Shown piece by piece: positions 49,610 to 61,299 of a DNA stretch of 64,000 nucleotides. Every line of letters starts with the position of its first letter. Positions within the stretch are counted from its first letter, which is position 1. The DNA comes from Argentina anserina (taxonomy: Eukaryota > Streptophyta > Magnoliopsida > Rosales > Rosaceae): the NCBI RefSeq assembly GCF_933775445.1, contig NW_026089421.1, forward strand, positions 124,001 to 188,000, written 5' to 3'. The notes beneath the pieces were generated by a model that saw nothing but the letters and a program-made list of their open reading frames with translations, was not told the DNA's origin and ran no database searches. Made by a program: the position numbers and the translations under genes.

Positions 49610-51940
49610 CTCGTTTGAGTATCTTTCTGTAAGGCTTTCTGATGCGAGTTTCTATTGAGTTTGTGAGTTTTGCAAGTGTGGGAGTGTGTTTCTTTCAAAC
49701 TGAGTATCTTTACATCGTTTGCGTATCTTTACTATTCCAATTGTGTATCTTTTCAATTCTCGTTTGAGTATCTTTCTGGACGGTTATCTGATGCGAGTTT
49801 CTATTGAATTTGAGAGTTTTGCAAGTGTGGGAGTGTGTTTCTTTCAAACTGAGTATCTTTACATCGTTTGCGTATCTTTACTATTCCAATTGTGTATCTT
49901 TTCAAATCTCGTTTGCGTATCTTTCTGAACGGCTATCTGATGCGAGTTTCTATTGAATTTGAGAGTTTTGCAAGTGTGGGAGAGTGTTTCTTTCAAACTG
50001 AGTATCTTTACATCATTTGCGTATCTTTACTATTCCAATTGTGTATCTTTTCCATTATGCTTTTCGTATCTTTCTGTAAGGCTTTCTGATGCGAGTTTCT
50101 ATTGAATTTGAGAGTTTTGCAAGTGTGGGAGTGGGTTTCTTTCAAACTGAGTATCTTTACATCGTTTGCGTATCTTTACTATTCCAATTGTGTATCTTTT
50201 CATTTCTCGTTTGAGTATCTTTTTGTAAGGCTTTCTGATGCAAGTTTCTATTGAATTTGAGAGTTTTGCAAGTGTGGGAGTGTGTTTCTTTCAAACTGAG
50301 TATCTTTACATCGTTTGCGTATCTTTACTATTCCAATTGTGTATCTTTACATCGTTTGCGTATCTTTACTATTCCAATTGTCTATCTTTTCATTTCTCGT
50401 TTGAGTATCTTTCTGTAAGGCTTCTGATGCGAGTTTCTATTGTATTTGAGAGTTTTGCAAGTGTGGGAGTGTGTTTCTTTCAAACTCAGTATCTTTACAT
50501 CGTTTGCATATCTTTACTATTCCAATTGTGTATCTTTTCATTTCTCGTTTGAGTATCTTTCTGTAAGCCTTCTGACGCGAGTTTCTATTGTATTTGAGAG
50601 TTTTGCAAGTGTGGGAGTGTGTTTCTTTCAAACTGAGTATCTTTACATCGTTTGCGTATCTTTACTATTCCAATTGTGTATCTTTAGATCGTTTCCGTAT
50701 CTTTACTATTCCAATTGTGTATCTTTCATTTCTCGTTTGAGTATCTTTCTGTAAGGCTTTCTGATGCGAGTTTCTATTGAATTTGAGAGTTTTGCAAGTG
50801 TGGGAGTGTGTTTCTTTCAAACTGAGTATCTTTACATCGTTTGCGTATCTTTACTATTCCAATTGTGTATCTTTTCATTTCTCGTTTGAGTATCTTTCTG
50901 GACGGTTATCTGATGCGAGTTTCTATTGAATTTGAGAGTTTTGCAAGTGTGGGAGTGTGTTTCTTTCAAACTGAGTATCTTTACATCGTTTGCGTATCTT
51001 TACTATTCCAATTGTGTATCTTTTCAATTCTCGTTTGAGTATCTTTCTGGACGGTTATCTGATGCGAGTTTCTATTGAATTTGAGAGTTTTGCAAGTGTG
51101 GGAGTGTGTTTCTTTCAAACTGAGTATCTTTACATCGTTTGCGTATCTTTACTATTCCAATTGTGTATCTTTTCAATTCTCGTTTGCGTATCTTTCTGAA
51201 CGGCTATCTGATGCGAGTTTCTATTGAATTTGAGAGTATTGCAAGTGTGGGAGAGTGTTTCTTTCAAACTGAGTATCTTTACATCATTTGCGTATCTTTA
51301 CTATTCCAATTGTGTATCTTTTCTATTCTGCTTTTAGTATCTTTCTGAACGGCTATCTGATGCGAGTTTCTATTGAATTTGAGAGTTTTGCAAGTGTGGG
51401 AGAGTGTTTCTTTCAAACTGAGTATCTTTACATCATTTGCGTATCTTTACTATTCCAATTGTGTATCTTTTCTATTCTGCTTTTAGTATCTTTCTGTAAG
51501 GCTTTCTGATGCGAGTTTCTATTGAATTTGAGAGTTTTGCAAGTGTGGGAGTGGGTTTCTTTCAAACTGAGTATCTTTACATCGTTTGCGTATCTTAACT
51601 ATTCCAATTGTGTATCTTTCATTTCTCGTTTGAGTATCTTTCTGTAAGGCTTCTGATGCGAGTTTCTATTGTATTTGAGAGTTTTGCAAGTGTGGGAGTG
51701 TGTTTCTTTCAAACTGAGTATCTTTACATCGTTTGCGTATCTTTACTATTCCAATTGTGTATCTTTACATTGTTTGCGTATCTTTACTATTCCAATTGTG
51801 TATTTTTTCATTTCTCGTTTGGGTATCTTTCTGTAAGGCTTCTGATACGAGTTTCTATTGTATTTGAGAGTTTTGCAAGTGTGGGAGTGTGTTTCTTTCA
51901 AACTGAGTATCTTTACATCGTTTGCGTATCTTTACTATTC
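49610..51940. repeat. 2.3-kb block, copy 1 of pair at 3,026-bp offset
   Basis: This block matches 52636-54966 at an offset of 3,026 bp. It runs from a GAGTTTGTGAG unit through GGACGG and CAAATCTCG/GAACGG units, the 1.27-kb module, a TCTTAACTATTCC unit, and the CATTGTTT/GGGTATC/GATACGAG unit. Private changes noticed here are CATTATGC (50052), CTTTAGATCG (50683) and GAGAGTATTGC (51236). About 0.7 kb separates the two copies. Confidence 0.87.
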
Positions 51941-52531
51941 CAATTGTGTATCTTTTCATTTCTCGTTTGAGTATCTTTCTGTAAGGCTTCTGATGCGAGT
52001 TTCTATTGTATTTGAGAGTTTTGCAAGTGTGGGAGTGTGTTTCTTTCAAACTGAGTATCTTTACATCGTTTGTGTATCTGTACTATTCCAATTGTGTATC
52101 TTTACATCGTTTGCGTATCTTTACTATTCCAATCGTGTATCTTTTCATTTCTCCTTTCAGTATCTTTCTGTAAGGCTTCTGATACGAGTTTCTATTGTAT
52201 TTGAGAGTTTTGCAAGTGTGGGAGTGTGTTTCTTTCAAACTGAGTATCTTTACATCGTTTGCGTATCTTTACTATTCCAATTGTGTATCTTTTCATTTCT
52301 CGTTTGAGTATCTTTCTGTAAGGCTTCTGATGCGAGTTTCTATTGTATTTGAGAGTTTTGCAAGTGTGGGAGTGTGTTTCTTTCAAACTGAGTATCTTTA
52401 CATCGTTTGTGTATCTGTACTATTCCAATTGTGTATCTTTACATCGTTTGCGTATCTTTACTATTCCAATCGTGTATCTTTTCATTTCTCCTTTCAGTAT
52501 CTTTCTGTAAGGCTTTTGATGTGAGTTTCTA
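51858..52531. repeat. 337-bp tandem duplication (148 + 189 bp)
   Basis: A basic unit plus a 189-bp unit at 51858-52194 is repeated at 52195-52531. Both copies have the rare TTTGTGTATCTGTAC and CAATCGTG with CTCCTTTCAG. The first copy ends GATACGAG and the second GATGTGAG. The first end matches the GATACGAG of the unit before it, which suggests that the join lay inside the unit end. Confidence 0.88.
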
Positions 52532-52635
52532 TTGTATTTGAGAGTTTTGCAAGTGTGGGAGTGTGTTTCTTTCAAACTGAGTATCTTTATATCGTTTGCA
52601 TATCTTTACTATTCCAATTGTGTATCTTTTCATTT

Positions 52636-54966
52636 CTCGTTTGAGTATCTTTCTGTAAGGCTTTCTGATGCGAGTTTCTATTGAGTTTGTGAGTTTTGCA
52701 AGTGTGGGAGTGTGTTTCTTTCAAACTGAGTATCTTTACATCGTTTGCGTATCTTTACTATTCCAATTGTGTATCTTTTCAATTCTCGTTTGAGTATCTT
52801 TCTGGACGGTTATCTGATGCGAGTTTCTATTGAATTTGAGAGTTTTGCAAGTGTGGGAGTGTGTTTCTTTCAAACTGAGTATCTTTACATCGTTTGCGTA
52901 TCTTTACTATTCCAATTGTGTATCTTTTCAAATCTCGTTTGCGTATCTTTCTGAACGGCTATCTGATGCGAGTTTCTATTGAATTTGAGAGTTTTGCAAG
53001 TGTGGGAGAGTGTTTCTTTCAAACTGAGTATCTTTACATCATTTGCGTATCTTTACTATTCCAATTGTGTATCTTTTCCATTCTGCTTTTCGTATCTTTC
53101 TGTAAGGCTTTCTGATGCGAGTTTCTATTGAATTTGAGAGTTTTGCAAGTGTGGGAGTGGGTTTCTTTCAAACTGAGTATCTTTACATCGTTTGCGTATC
53201 TTTACTATTCCAATTGTGTATCTTTTCATTTCTCGTTTGAGTATCTTTTTGTAAGGCTTTCTGATGCAATTTTCTATTGAATTTGAGAGTTTTGCAAGTG
53301 TGGGAGTGTGTTTCTTTCAAACTGAGTATCTTTACATCGTTTGCGTATCTTTACTATTCCAATTGTGTATCTTTACATCGTTTGCGTATCTTTACTATTC
53401 CAATTGTCTATCTTTTCATTTCTCGTTTGAGTATCTTTCTGTAAGGCTTCTGATGCGAGTTTCTATTGTATTTGAGAGTTTTGCAAGTGTGGGAGTGTGT
53501 TTCTTTCAAACTCAGTATCTTTACATCGTTTGCATATCTTTACTATTCCAATTGTGTATCTTTTCATTTCTCGTTTGAGTATCTTTCTGTAAGCCTTCTG
53601 ACGCGAGTTTCTATTGTATTTGAGAGTTTTGCAAGTGTGGGAGTGTGTTTCTTTCAAACTGAGTATCTTTACATCGTTTGCGTATCTTTACTATTCCAAT
53701 TGTGTATCTTTACATCGTTTCCGTATCTTTACTATTCCAATTGTGTATCTTTCATTTCTCGTTTGAGTATCTTTCTGTAAGGCTTTCTGATGCGAGTTTC
53801 TATTGAATTTGAGAGTTTTGCAAGTGTGGGAGTGTGTTTCTTTCAAACTGAGTATCTTTACATCGTTTGCGTATCTTTACTATTCCAATTGTGTATCTTT
53901 TCATTTCTCGTTTGAGTATCTTTCTGGACGGTTATCTGATGCGAGTTTCTATTGAATTTGAGAGTTTTGCAAGTGTGGGAGTGTGTTTCTTTCAAACTGA
54001 GTATCTTTACATCGTTTGCGTATCTTTACTATTCCAATTGTGTATCTTTTCAATTCTCGTTTGAGTATCTTTCTGGACGGTTATCTGATGCGAGTTTCTA
54101 TTGAATTTGAGAGTTTTGCAAGTGTGGGAGTGTGTTTCTTTCAAACTGAGTATCTTTACATCGTTTGCGTATCTTTACTATTCCAATTGTGTATCTTTTC
54201 AATTCTCGTTTGCGTATCTTTCTGAACGGCTATCTGATGCGAGTTTCTATTGAATTTGAGAGTTTTGCAAGTGTGGGAGAGTGTTTCTTTCAAACTGAGT
54301 ATCTTTACATCATTTGCGTATCTTTACTATTCCAATTGTGTATCTTTTCTATTCTGCTTTTAGTATCTTTCTGAACGGCTATCTGATGCGAGTTTCTATT
54401 GAATTTGAGAGTTTTGCAAGTGTGGGAGAGTGTTTCTTTCAAACTGAGTATCTTTACATCATTTGCGTATCTTTACTATTCCAATTGTGTATCTTTTCTA
54501 TTCTGCTTTTAGTATCTTTCTGTAAGGCTTTCTGATGCGAGTTTCTATTGAATTTGAGAGTTTTGCAAGTGTGGGAGTGGGTTTCTTTCAAACTGAGTAT
54601 CTTTACATCGTTTGCGTATCTTAACTATTCCAATTGTGTATCTTTCATTTCTCGTTTGAGTATCTTTCTGTAAGGCTTCTGATGCGAGTTTCTATTGTAT
54701 TTGAGAGTTTTGCAAGTGTGGGAGTGTGTTTCTTTCAACTGAGTATCTTTACATCGTTTGCGTATCTTTACTATTCCAATTGTGTATCTTTACATTGTTT
54801 GCGTATCTTTACTATTCCAATTGTGTATTTTTTCATTTCTCGTTTGGGTATCTTTCTGTAAGGCTTCTGATACGAGTTTCTATTGTATTTGAGAGTTTTG
54901 CAAGTGTGGGAGTGTGTTTCTTTCAAACTGAGTATCTTTACATCGTTTGCGTATCTTTACTATTCC
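52636..54966. repeat. 2.3-kb block, copy 2 of pair at 3,026-bp offset
   Basis: This is the counterpart of 49610-51940, carrying the second full 1.27-kb module of the cluster (53264-54534). Private changes noticed are GATGCAATTTTC at 53272 and a one-base deletion at about 54738 (CTTTCAACTGAG in place of CTTTCAAACTGAG). The deletion is absent from 46230 and 51710, so it arose after those copies split. Confidence 0.87.
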
Positions 54967-57233
54967 AATTGTGTATCTTTACATCGTTTGCGTATCTTTA
55001 CTATTCTAATTGTGTATCTTTTCATTTCTCGTTTGAGTATCTTTCTGTAAGGCTTCTGATGCGAGTTTCTATTGTATTTGAGGGTTTTGCAAGTGTGGGA
55101 GTGTGTTTCTTTCAAACTGAGTATCTTTACATCGTTTGCGTATCTTTACTATTCCAATTGTGTATCTTTACTATTCCAATTGTTTATCTTTACATCGTTT
55201 GCGTATCTTTACTATTCCAATTGTGTATCTTTTCATTTCTCGTTTGAGTATCTTTCTGTAAGGCTTCTGATGCGAGTTTCTATTGTATTTGAGAGTTTTG
55301 CAAGTGTGGGAGTGTGTTTCTTTCAAACTGAGTATCTTTACATCGTTTGCGTATCTTTACTATTCCAATTATGTATCTTTACTATTCCAATTGTTTATCT
55401 TTACATCGTTTGCGTATCTTTACTATTCCAATTGTGTATCTTTTCATTTCTCGTTTGAGTATCTTTCTGTAAGGCTTCTGATGCGAGTTTCTATTGTATT
55501 TGAGAGTTCTGCAAGTGTGGGAGTGTGTTTCTTTCAAACTGAGTATCTTTACATCGTTTGCGTATCTTTACTATTCCAATTGTGTATCTTTACATCGTTT
55601 GCGTATCTTTACTATTCCAATTTTGTATCTTTTCATTTCTCGTTTGAGTATCTTTCTGTAAGGCTTCTGATGCGAGTTTCTATTGTATTTGAGAGTTTTG
55701 CAAGTGTGGGAGTGTGTTTCTTTCAAACTGATTATCTTTACATCGTTTGCGTATCTTTACTATTCCAATTGTGTATCTTTTCATTTCTCGTTTGAGTATC
55801 GTTCTGTAAGGCTTTCTGATGCGAGTTTCTATTGTATTTGAGAATTTTGCAAGTGTGGGAGTGTGTTTCTTTCAAACTGAGTATCTTTACATCGTTTGCG
55901 TATCTTTACTATTCCAATTGTGTATCTTTACATCGTTTGCGTATCTTTACTATTCCAATTGTGTATCTTTTCATTTCTCGTTTGAGTATCTTTCTGTAAG
56001 GCTTTCTGATGTGAGTTTCTATTGAATTTGAGAGATTTGCAAGTGTGGGAGTGTGTTTCTTTCAAACTGAGTATCTTTACATCGTTTGCGTATCTTTACT
56101 ATTCCTATTGTGTATCTTTACATCGTTTGCGTATCTTTACTATTCTAATTGTGTATCTTTTCATTTCTCGTTTGAGTATCTTTCTGTAAGGCTTCTGATG
56201 CGAGTTTCTATTGTATTTGAGAGTTTTGCAAGTGTGGGAGTGTGTTTCTTTCAAACTGAGTATCTTTACATCGTTTGCGTATCTTTACTATTCCAATTGT
56301 GTATCTTTACATCGTTTGCGTATCTTTACTATTCCAATTGTGTATCTTTTCATTTCTCGTTTGAGTATCTTTCTGTAAGGCTTCTGATGCGAGTTTCTAT
56401 TGTATTTGAGAGTTTTGCAAGTGTGGGAGTGTGTTTCTTTCAAACTGAGTATCTTTACATCGTTTGCGTATCTGTACTATTCCAATTGTGTATCTTTACA
56501 TCGTTTGCGTATCTTTACTATTCCAATCGTGTATCTTTTCATTTCTCCTTTCAGTATCTTTCTGTAAGGCTTTTGATGTGAGTTTCTATTGTATTTGAGA
56601 GTTTTGCAAGTGTGGGAGTGTGTTTCTTTCAAACTGAGTATCTTTACATCGTTTGCATATCTTTACTATTCCAATTGTGTATCTTTTCATTTCTCGTTTG
56701 AGTATCTTTCTGTAAGGCTTTCTGATGCGAGTTTCTATTGAGTTTGTGAGTTTTGCAAGTGTGGGAGTGTGTTTCTTTCAAACTGAGTATCTTTACATCG
56801 TTTGCGTATCTTTACTATTCCATTTGTGTATCTTTTCAATTCTCGTTTGAGTATCTTTCTGGACGGTTATCTGATGCGAGTTTCTATTGAATTTGAGAGT
56901 TTTGCAAGTGTGGGAGTGTGTTTCTTTCAAACTGAGTATCTTTACATCGTTTGCGTATCTTTACTATTCCAATTGTGTATCTTTTCAAATCTCGTTTGCG
57001 TATCTTTCTGAACGGCTATCTGATGCGAGTTTCTATTGAATTTGAGAGTTTTGCAAGTGTGGGAGAGTGTTTCTTTCAAACTGAGTATCTTTACATCATT
57101 TGCGTATCTTTACTATTCCAATTGTGTATCTTTTCCATTCTGCTTTTCGTATCTTTCTGTAAGGCTTTCTGATGCGAGTTTCTATTGAATTTGAGAGTTT
57201 TGCAAGTGTGGGAGTGGGTTTCTTTCAAACTGA
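54633..57233. repeat. 8,503-bp higher-order repeat, second copy of left part
   Basis: Counterpart of 46130-48360, overlapping the end of the 3,026-offset block. It holds the 211-bp cassette at 55072-55493, a CAATTTTG unit near 55617 where the first copy has CAATTGTG, and the GAGTATCGTTCTG/GAGAATTTTG pair. CTCCTTTCAG and GAGTTTGTGAG units follow, then a GGACGG unit with CCATTTGTG (56821) and a GAACGG unit. It ends in a shortened module head. Confidence 0.86.
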
Positions 57234-59079
57234 GTATCTTTACATCGTTTGCGTATCTTTACTATTCCAATTGTCTATCTTTTCATTTCTCGTTTGAGTA
57301 TCTTTCTGTAAGGCTTCTGATGCGAGTTTCTATTGTATTTGAGAGTTTTGCAAGTGTGGGAGTGTGTTTCTTTCAAACTCAGTATCTTTACATCGTTTGC
57401 ATATCTTTACTATTCCAATTGTGTATCTTTTCATTTCTCGTTTGAGTATCTTTCTGTAAGCCTTCTGACGCGAGTTTCTATTGTATTTGAGAGTTTTGCA
57501 AGTGTGGGAGTGTGTTTCTTTCAAACTGAGTATCTTTACATCGTTTGCGTATCTTTACTATTCCAATTGTGTATCTTTACATCGTTTCCGTATCTTTACT
57601 ATTCCAATTGTGTATCTTTCATTTCTCGTTTGAGTATCTTTCTGTAAGGCTTTCTGATGCGAGTTTCTATTGAATTTGAGAGTTTTGCAAGTGTGGGAGT
57701 GTGTTTCTTTCAAACTGAGTATCTTTACATCGTTTGCGTATCTTTACTATTCCAATTGTGTATCTTTTCATTTCTCGTTTGAGTATCTTTCTGGACGGTT
57801 ATCTGATGCGAGTTTCTATTGAATTTGAGAGTTTTGCAAGTGTGGGAGTGTGTTTCTTTCAAACTGAGTATCTTTACATCGTTTGCGTATCTTTACTATT
57901 CCAATTGTGTATCTTTTCAATTCTCGTTTGAGTATCTTTCTGGACGGTTATCTGATGCGAGTTTCTATTGAATTTGAGAGTTTTGCAAGTGTGGGAGTGT
58001 GTTTCTTTCAAACTGAGTATCTTTACATCGTTTGCGTATCTTTACTATTCCAATTGTGTATCTTTTCAATTCTCGTTTGCGTATCTTTCTGAACGGCTAT
58101 CTGATGCGAGTTTCTATTGAATTTGAGAGTTTTGCAAGTGTGGGAGAGTGTTTCTTTCAAACTGAGTATCTTTACATCATTTGCGTATCTTTACTATTCC
58201 AATTGTGTATCTTTTCTATTCTGCTTTTAGTATCTTTCTGAACGGCTATCTGATGCGAGTTTCTATTGAATTTGAGAGTTTTGCAAGTGTGGGAGAGTGT
58301 TTCTTTCAAACTGAGTATCTTTACATCATTTGCGTATCTTTACTATTCCAATTGTGTATCTTTTCTATTCTGCTTTTAGTATCTTTCTGTAAGGCTTTCT
58401 GATGCGAGTTTCTATTGAATTTGAGAGTTTTGCAAGTGTGGGAGTGGGTTTCTTTCAAACTGAGTATCTTTACATCGTTTGCGTATCTTAACAATTCCAA
58501 TTGTGTATCTTTCATTTCTCGTTTGAGTATCTTTCTGTAAGGCTTCTGATGCGAGTTTCTATTGTATTTGAGAGTTTTGCAAGTGTGGGAGTGTGTTTCT
58601 TTCAAACTGAGTATCTTTACATCGTTTGCGTATCTTTACTATTCCAATTGTGTATCTTTACATCGGTTGCGTATCTTTACTATTCCAATTGTGTATCTTT
58701 TCATTTCTCGTTTGAGTATCTTTCTGTAAGGCTTTCTGATGCGAGTTTCTATTGAATTTGAGAGTTTTGCAAGTGTGGGAGTGTGTTTCTTTCAAACTGA
58801 GTATCTTTACATCGTTTGCGTATCTTTACTATTCCAATTGTGTATCTTTACATCGTTTGCGTATCTTTACTGTTCCAATTGTGTATCTTTTCATTTCTCG
58901 TTTGAGTATCTTTCTGTAAGGCTTCTGATGCGAGTTTCTATTGTATTTGAGAGTTTTGCAAGTGTGGGAGTGTGTTTCTTTCAAACTCAGTATCTTTACA
59001 TCGTTTGCATATCTTTACTATTCCAATTGTGTATCTTTACATCGTTTGCGTATCTTTACTATTCCAATTGTGTATCTTT
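57234..59079. repeat. 1.85-kb block duplicated from 30,061-31,906, right copy
   Basis: This block matches 30061-31906 at an offset of 27,173 bp, including TCTTAACAATTCC near 58487. The related copies at 51597 and 54620 read TCTTAACTATTCC instead, so these two distant blocks are closer to each other than to their nearer neighbours. The left edge coincides with a GTATCTTT box at 57234. The right edge lies just before 59080. Confidence 0.9.
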
Positions 59080-61299
59080 TCATTTCTCGTTTGAGTATCT
59101 TTCTGTAAGGCTTTCTGATGCGAGTTTCTATTGTATTTGAGAGTTTTGCAAGTGTGGGAGTGTGTTTCTTTCAAACTGAGTATCTTTACATCGTTTGCGT
59201 ATCTTTACTATTCCTATTGTGTATCTTCACATCGTTTGCGTATCTTTACTATTCCAATTGTCTATCTTTTCATTTCTCGTTTGAGTATCTTTCTGTAAGG
59301 CTTTCTGATGCGAGTTTCTATTGAATTTGAGAGTTTTGCAAGTGTGGGAGTGTGTTACTTTCAAACTCAGTATCTTTACATCGTTTGCGTATCTTTACTA
59401 TTCCTATTGTGTATCTTCACATCGTTTGCGTATCTTTACTATTCCAATTGTCTATCTTTTCATTTCTCGTTTGAGTATCTTTACATCGTTTGCCTATCTT
59501 TACTATTCCAATTGTGTATCTTTACATCGTTTGCGTATCTTTACTATTCCAATTGTCTATCTTTTCATTTCTCGTTTGAGTATCTTTCTGTTAGGCTTTC
59601 TGATGCGAGTTTCTATTGTATTTGAGAGTTTTGCAAGTGTGGGAGTGTGTTTCTTTCAAACTGAGTATCTTTACATCGTTTGCGTATCTTTACTATTCCT
59701 ATTGTGTATCTTCACATCGTTTGCGTATCTTTACTATTCCAATTGTCTATCTTTTCATTTCTCGTTTGAGTATCTTTACATCGTTTGCGTATCTTTACTA
59801 TTCCAATTGTGTATCTTTACATCGTTTGCGTATCTTTAGTATTCCAATTGTCTATCTTTTCATTTCTCGTTTGAGTATCTTTCTGTAAGGCTTCTGATGC
59901 GAGTTTCTATTGTATTTGAGAGTTTTGCAAGTGTGGGAGTGTGTTTCTTTCAAACTCAGTATCTTTACATCGTTTGCATATCTTTACTATTCCAATTGTG
60001 TATCTTTACATCGTTTGCGTATCTTTACTATTCCAATTGTGTATCTTTTCATTTCTCGTTTGAGTATCTTTCTGTAAGGCTTCTGATGCGAGTTTCTATT
60101 GTATTTGAGAGTTTTGCAAGTGTGGGAGTGTGTTTCTTTCAAACTCAGTATCTTTACATCGTTTGCATATCTTTACTATTCCAATTGTGTATCTTTACAT
60201 CGTTTGCGTATCTTTACTATTCCAATTGTCTATCTTTTCATTTCTCGTTTGAGTATCTTTCTGTAAGGCTTTCTGATGCGAGTTTCTATTGAATTTGAGA
60301 GTTTTGCAAGTGTGGGAGTGTGTTTCTTTCAAACTGAGTATCTTTACATAGTTTGCGTGTCTTTACTATTCCAATTGTGTATCTTTACATCGTTTGCGTA
60401 TCTTTACTATTCCAATTGTGTATCTTTTCATTTCTCGTTTGAGTATCTTTCTGTAAGGCTTTCTGATGCGAGTTTCTATTGTATTTGAGAGTTTTGCAAG
60501 TGTGGGAGTGTGTTTCTTTCAAACTGAGTATCTTTACATCGTTTGCGTATCTTTACTATTCCTATTGTGTATCTTCACATCGTTTGCGTATCTTTACTAT
60601 TCCAATTGTCTATCTTTTCATTTCTCGTTTGAGTATCTTTCTGTAAGGCTTCTGATGCGAGTTTTTATTGTATTTGAGAGTTTTGCAAGTGTGGGAGTGT
60701 GTTTCTTTCAAACTGAGTATCTTTACATCGTTTGCGTATCTTTACTATTCCAATTGTGTATCTTCACATCGTTTGCGTATCTTTACTATTCCAATTGTCT
60801 ATCTTTTCATTTCTCGTTTGAGTATCTTTCTGTAAGGCTTCTGATGTGAGTTTCTATTGTATTTGAGAGTTTTGCAAGTGTGGGAGCGTGTTTCTTTCAA
60901 ACTCAGTATCTTTACATCGTTTGCGTATCTTTACTATTCCAATTGTGTATCTTTACATCGTTTGCGTATCTTTACTATTCCAATTGTGTATCTTTTCATT
61001 TCTCGTTTGAGTATCTTTCTGTAAGGCTTTCTGATGCGAGTTTCTATTGAATTTGAGAGTTTTGCAAGTGTGGGAGTGTGTTTCTTTCAAACTGAGTATC
61101 TTTACATAGTTTGCGTATCTTTACTATTCCAATTGTGTATCTTTACATCGTTTGCGTATCTTTACTATTCCAATTGTGTATCTTTTCATTTCTCGTTTGA
61201 GTATCTTTCTGTAAGGCTTCTGATGCGAGTTTCTATTGTATTTGAGAGTTTTGCAAGTGTGGGAGTGTGTTTCTTTCAAACTGAATATCTTTACATCGT
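59080..61299. repeat. Units with CCTATTG, TTCACATCG and TTGTCTATC variants
   Basis: This zone holds the two expanded units (59308-59896) and 189/190-bp units beginning near 59897, 60086, 60276, 60466 and 60655. Parts match 33,600-34,700, including TAGTTTGCGTGTC (60352 and 34615). Private changes include GAGTTTTTATTG near 60662 and GGGAGCGTG near 60885. No gene or insertion is present. Confidence 0.82.
59308..59896. repeat. Two tandem expanded units (295 + 294 bp)
   Basis: ATGCGAG unit ends at 59308, 59603 and 59897 define two consecutive expanded units. Both contain the restart in which TCTCGTTTGAGTATCTTT is followed by ACATCG. The second matches 33675-33968, including the rare TTTAGTATTCC change (near 59836 and 33908). 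The first has GTGTTACTTTC and TTTGCCTATC instead. Having two in tandem shows that the expanded unit has itself been amplified after it formed. Confidence 0.83.
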
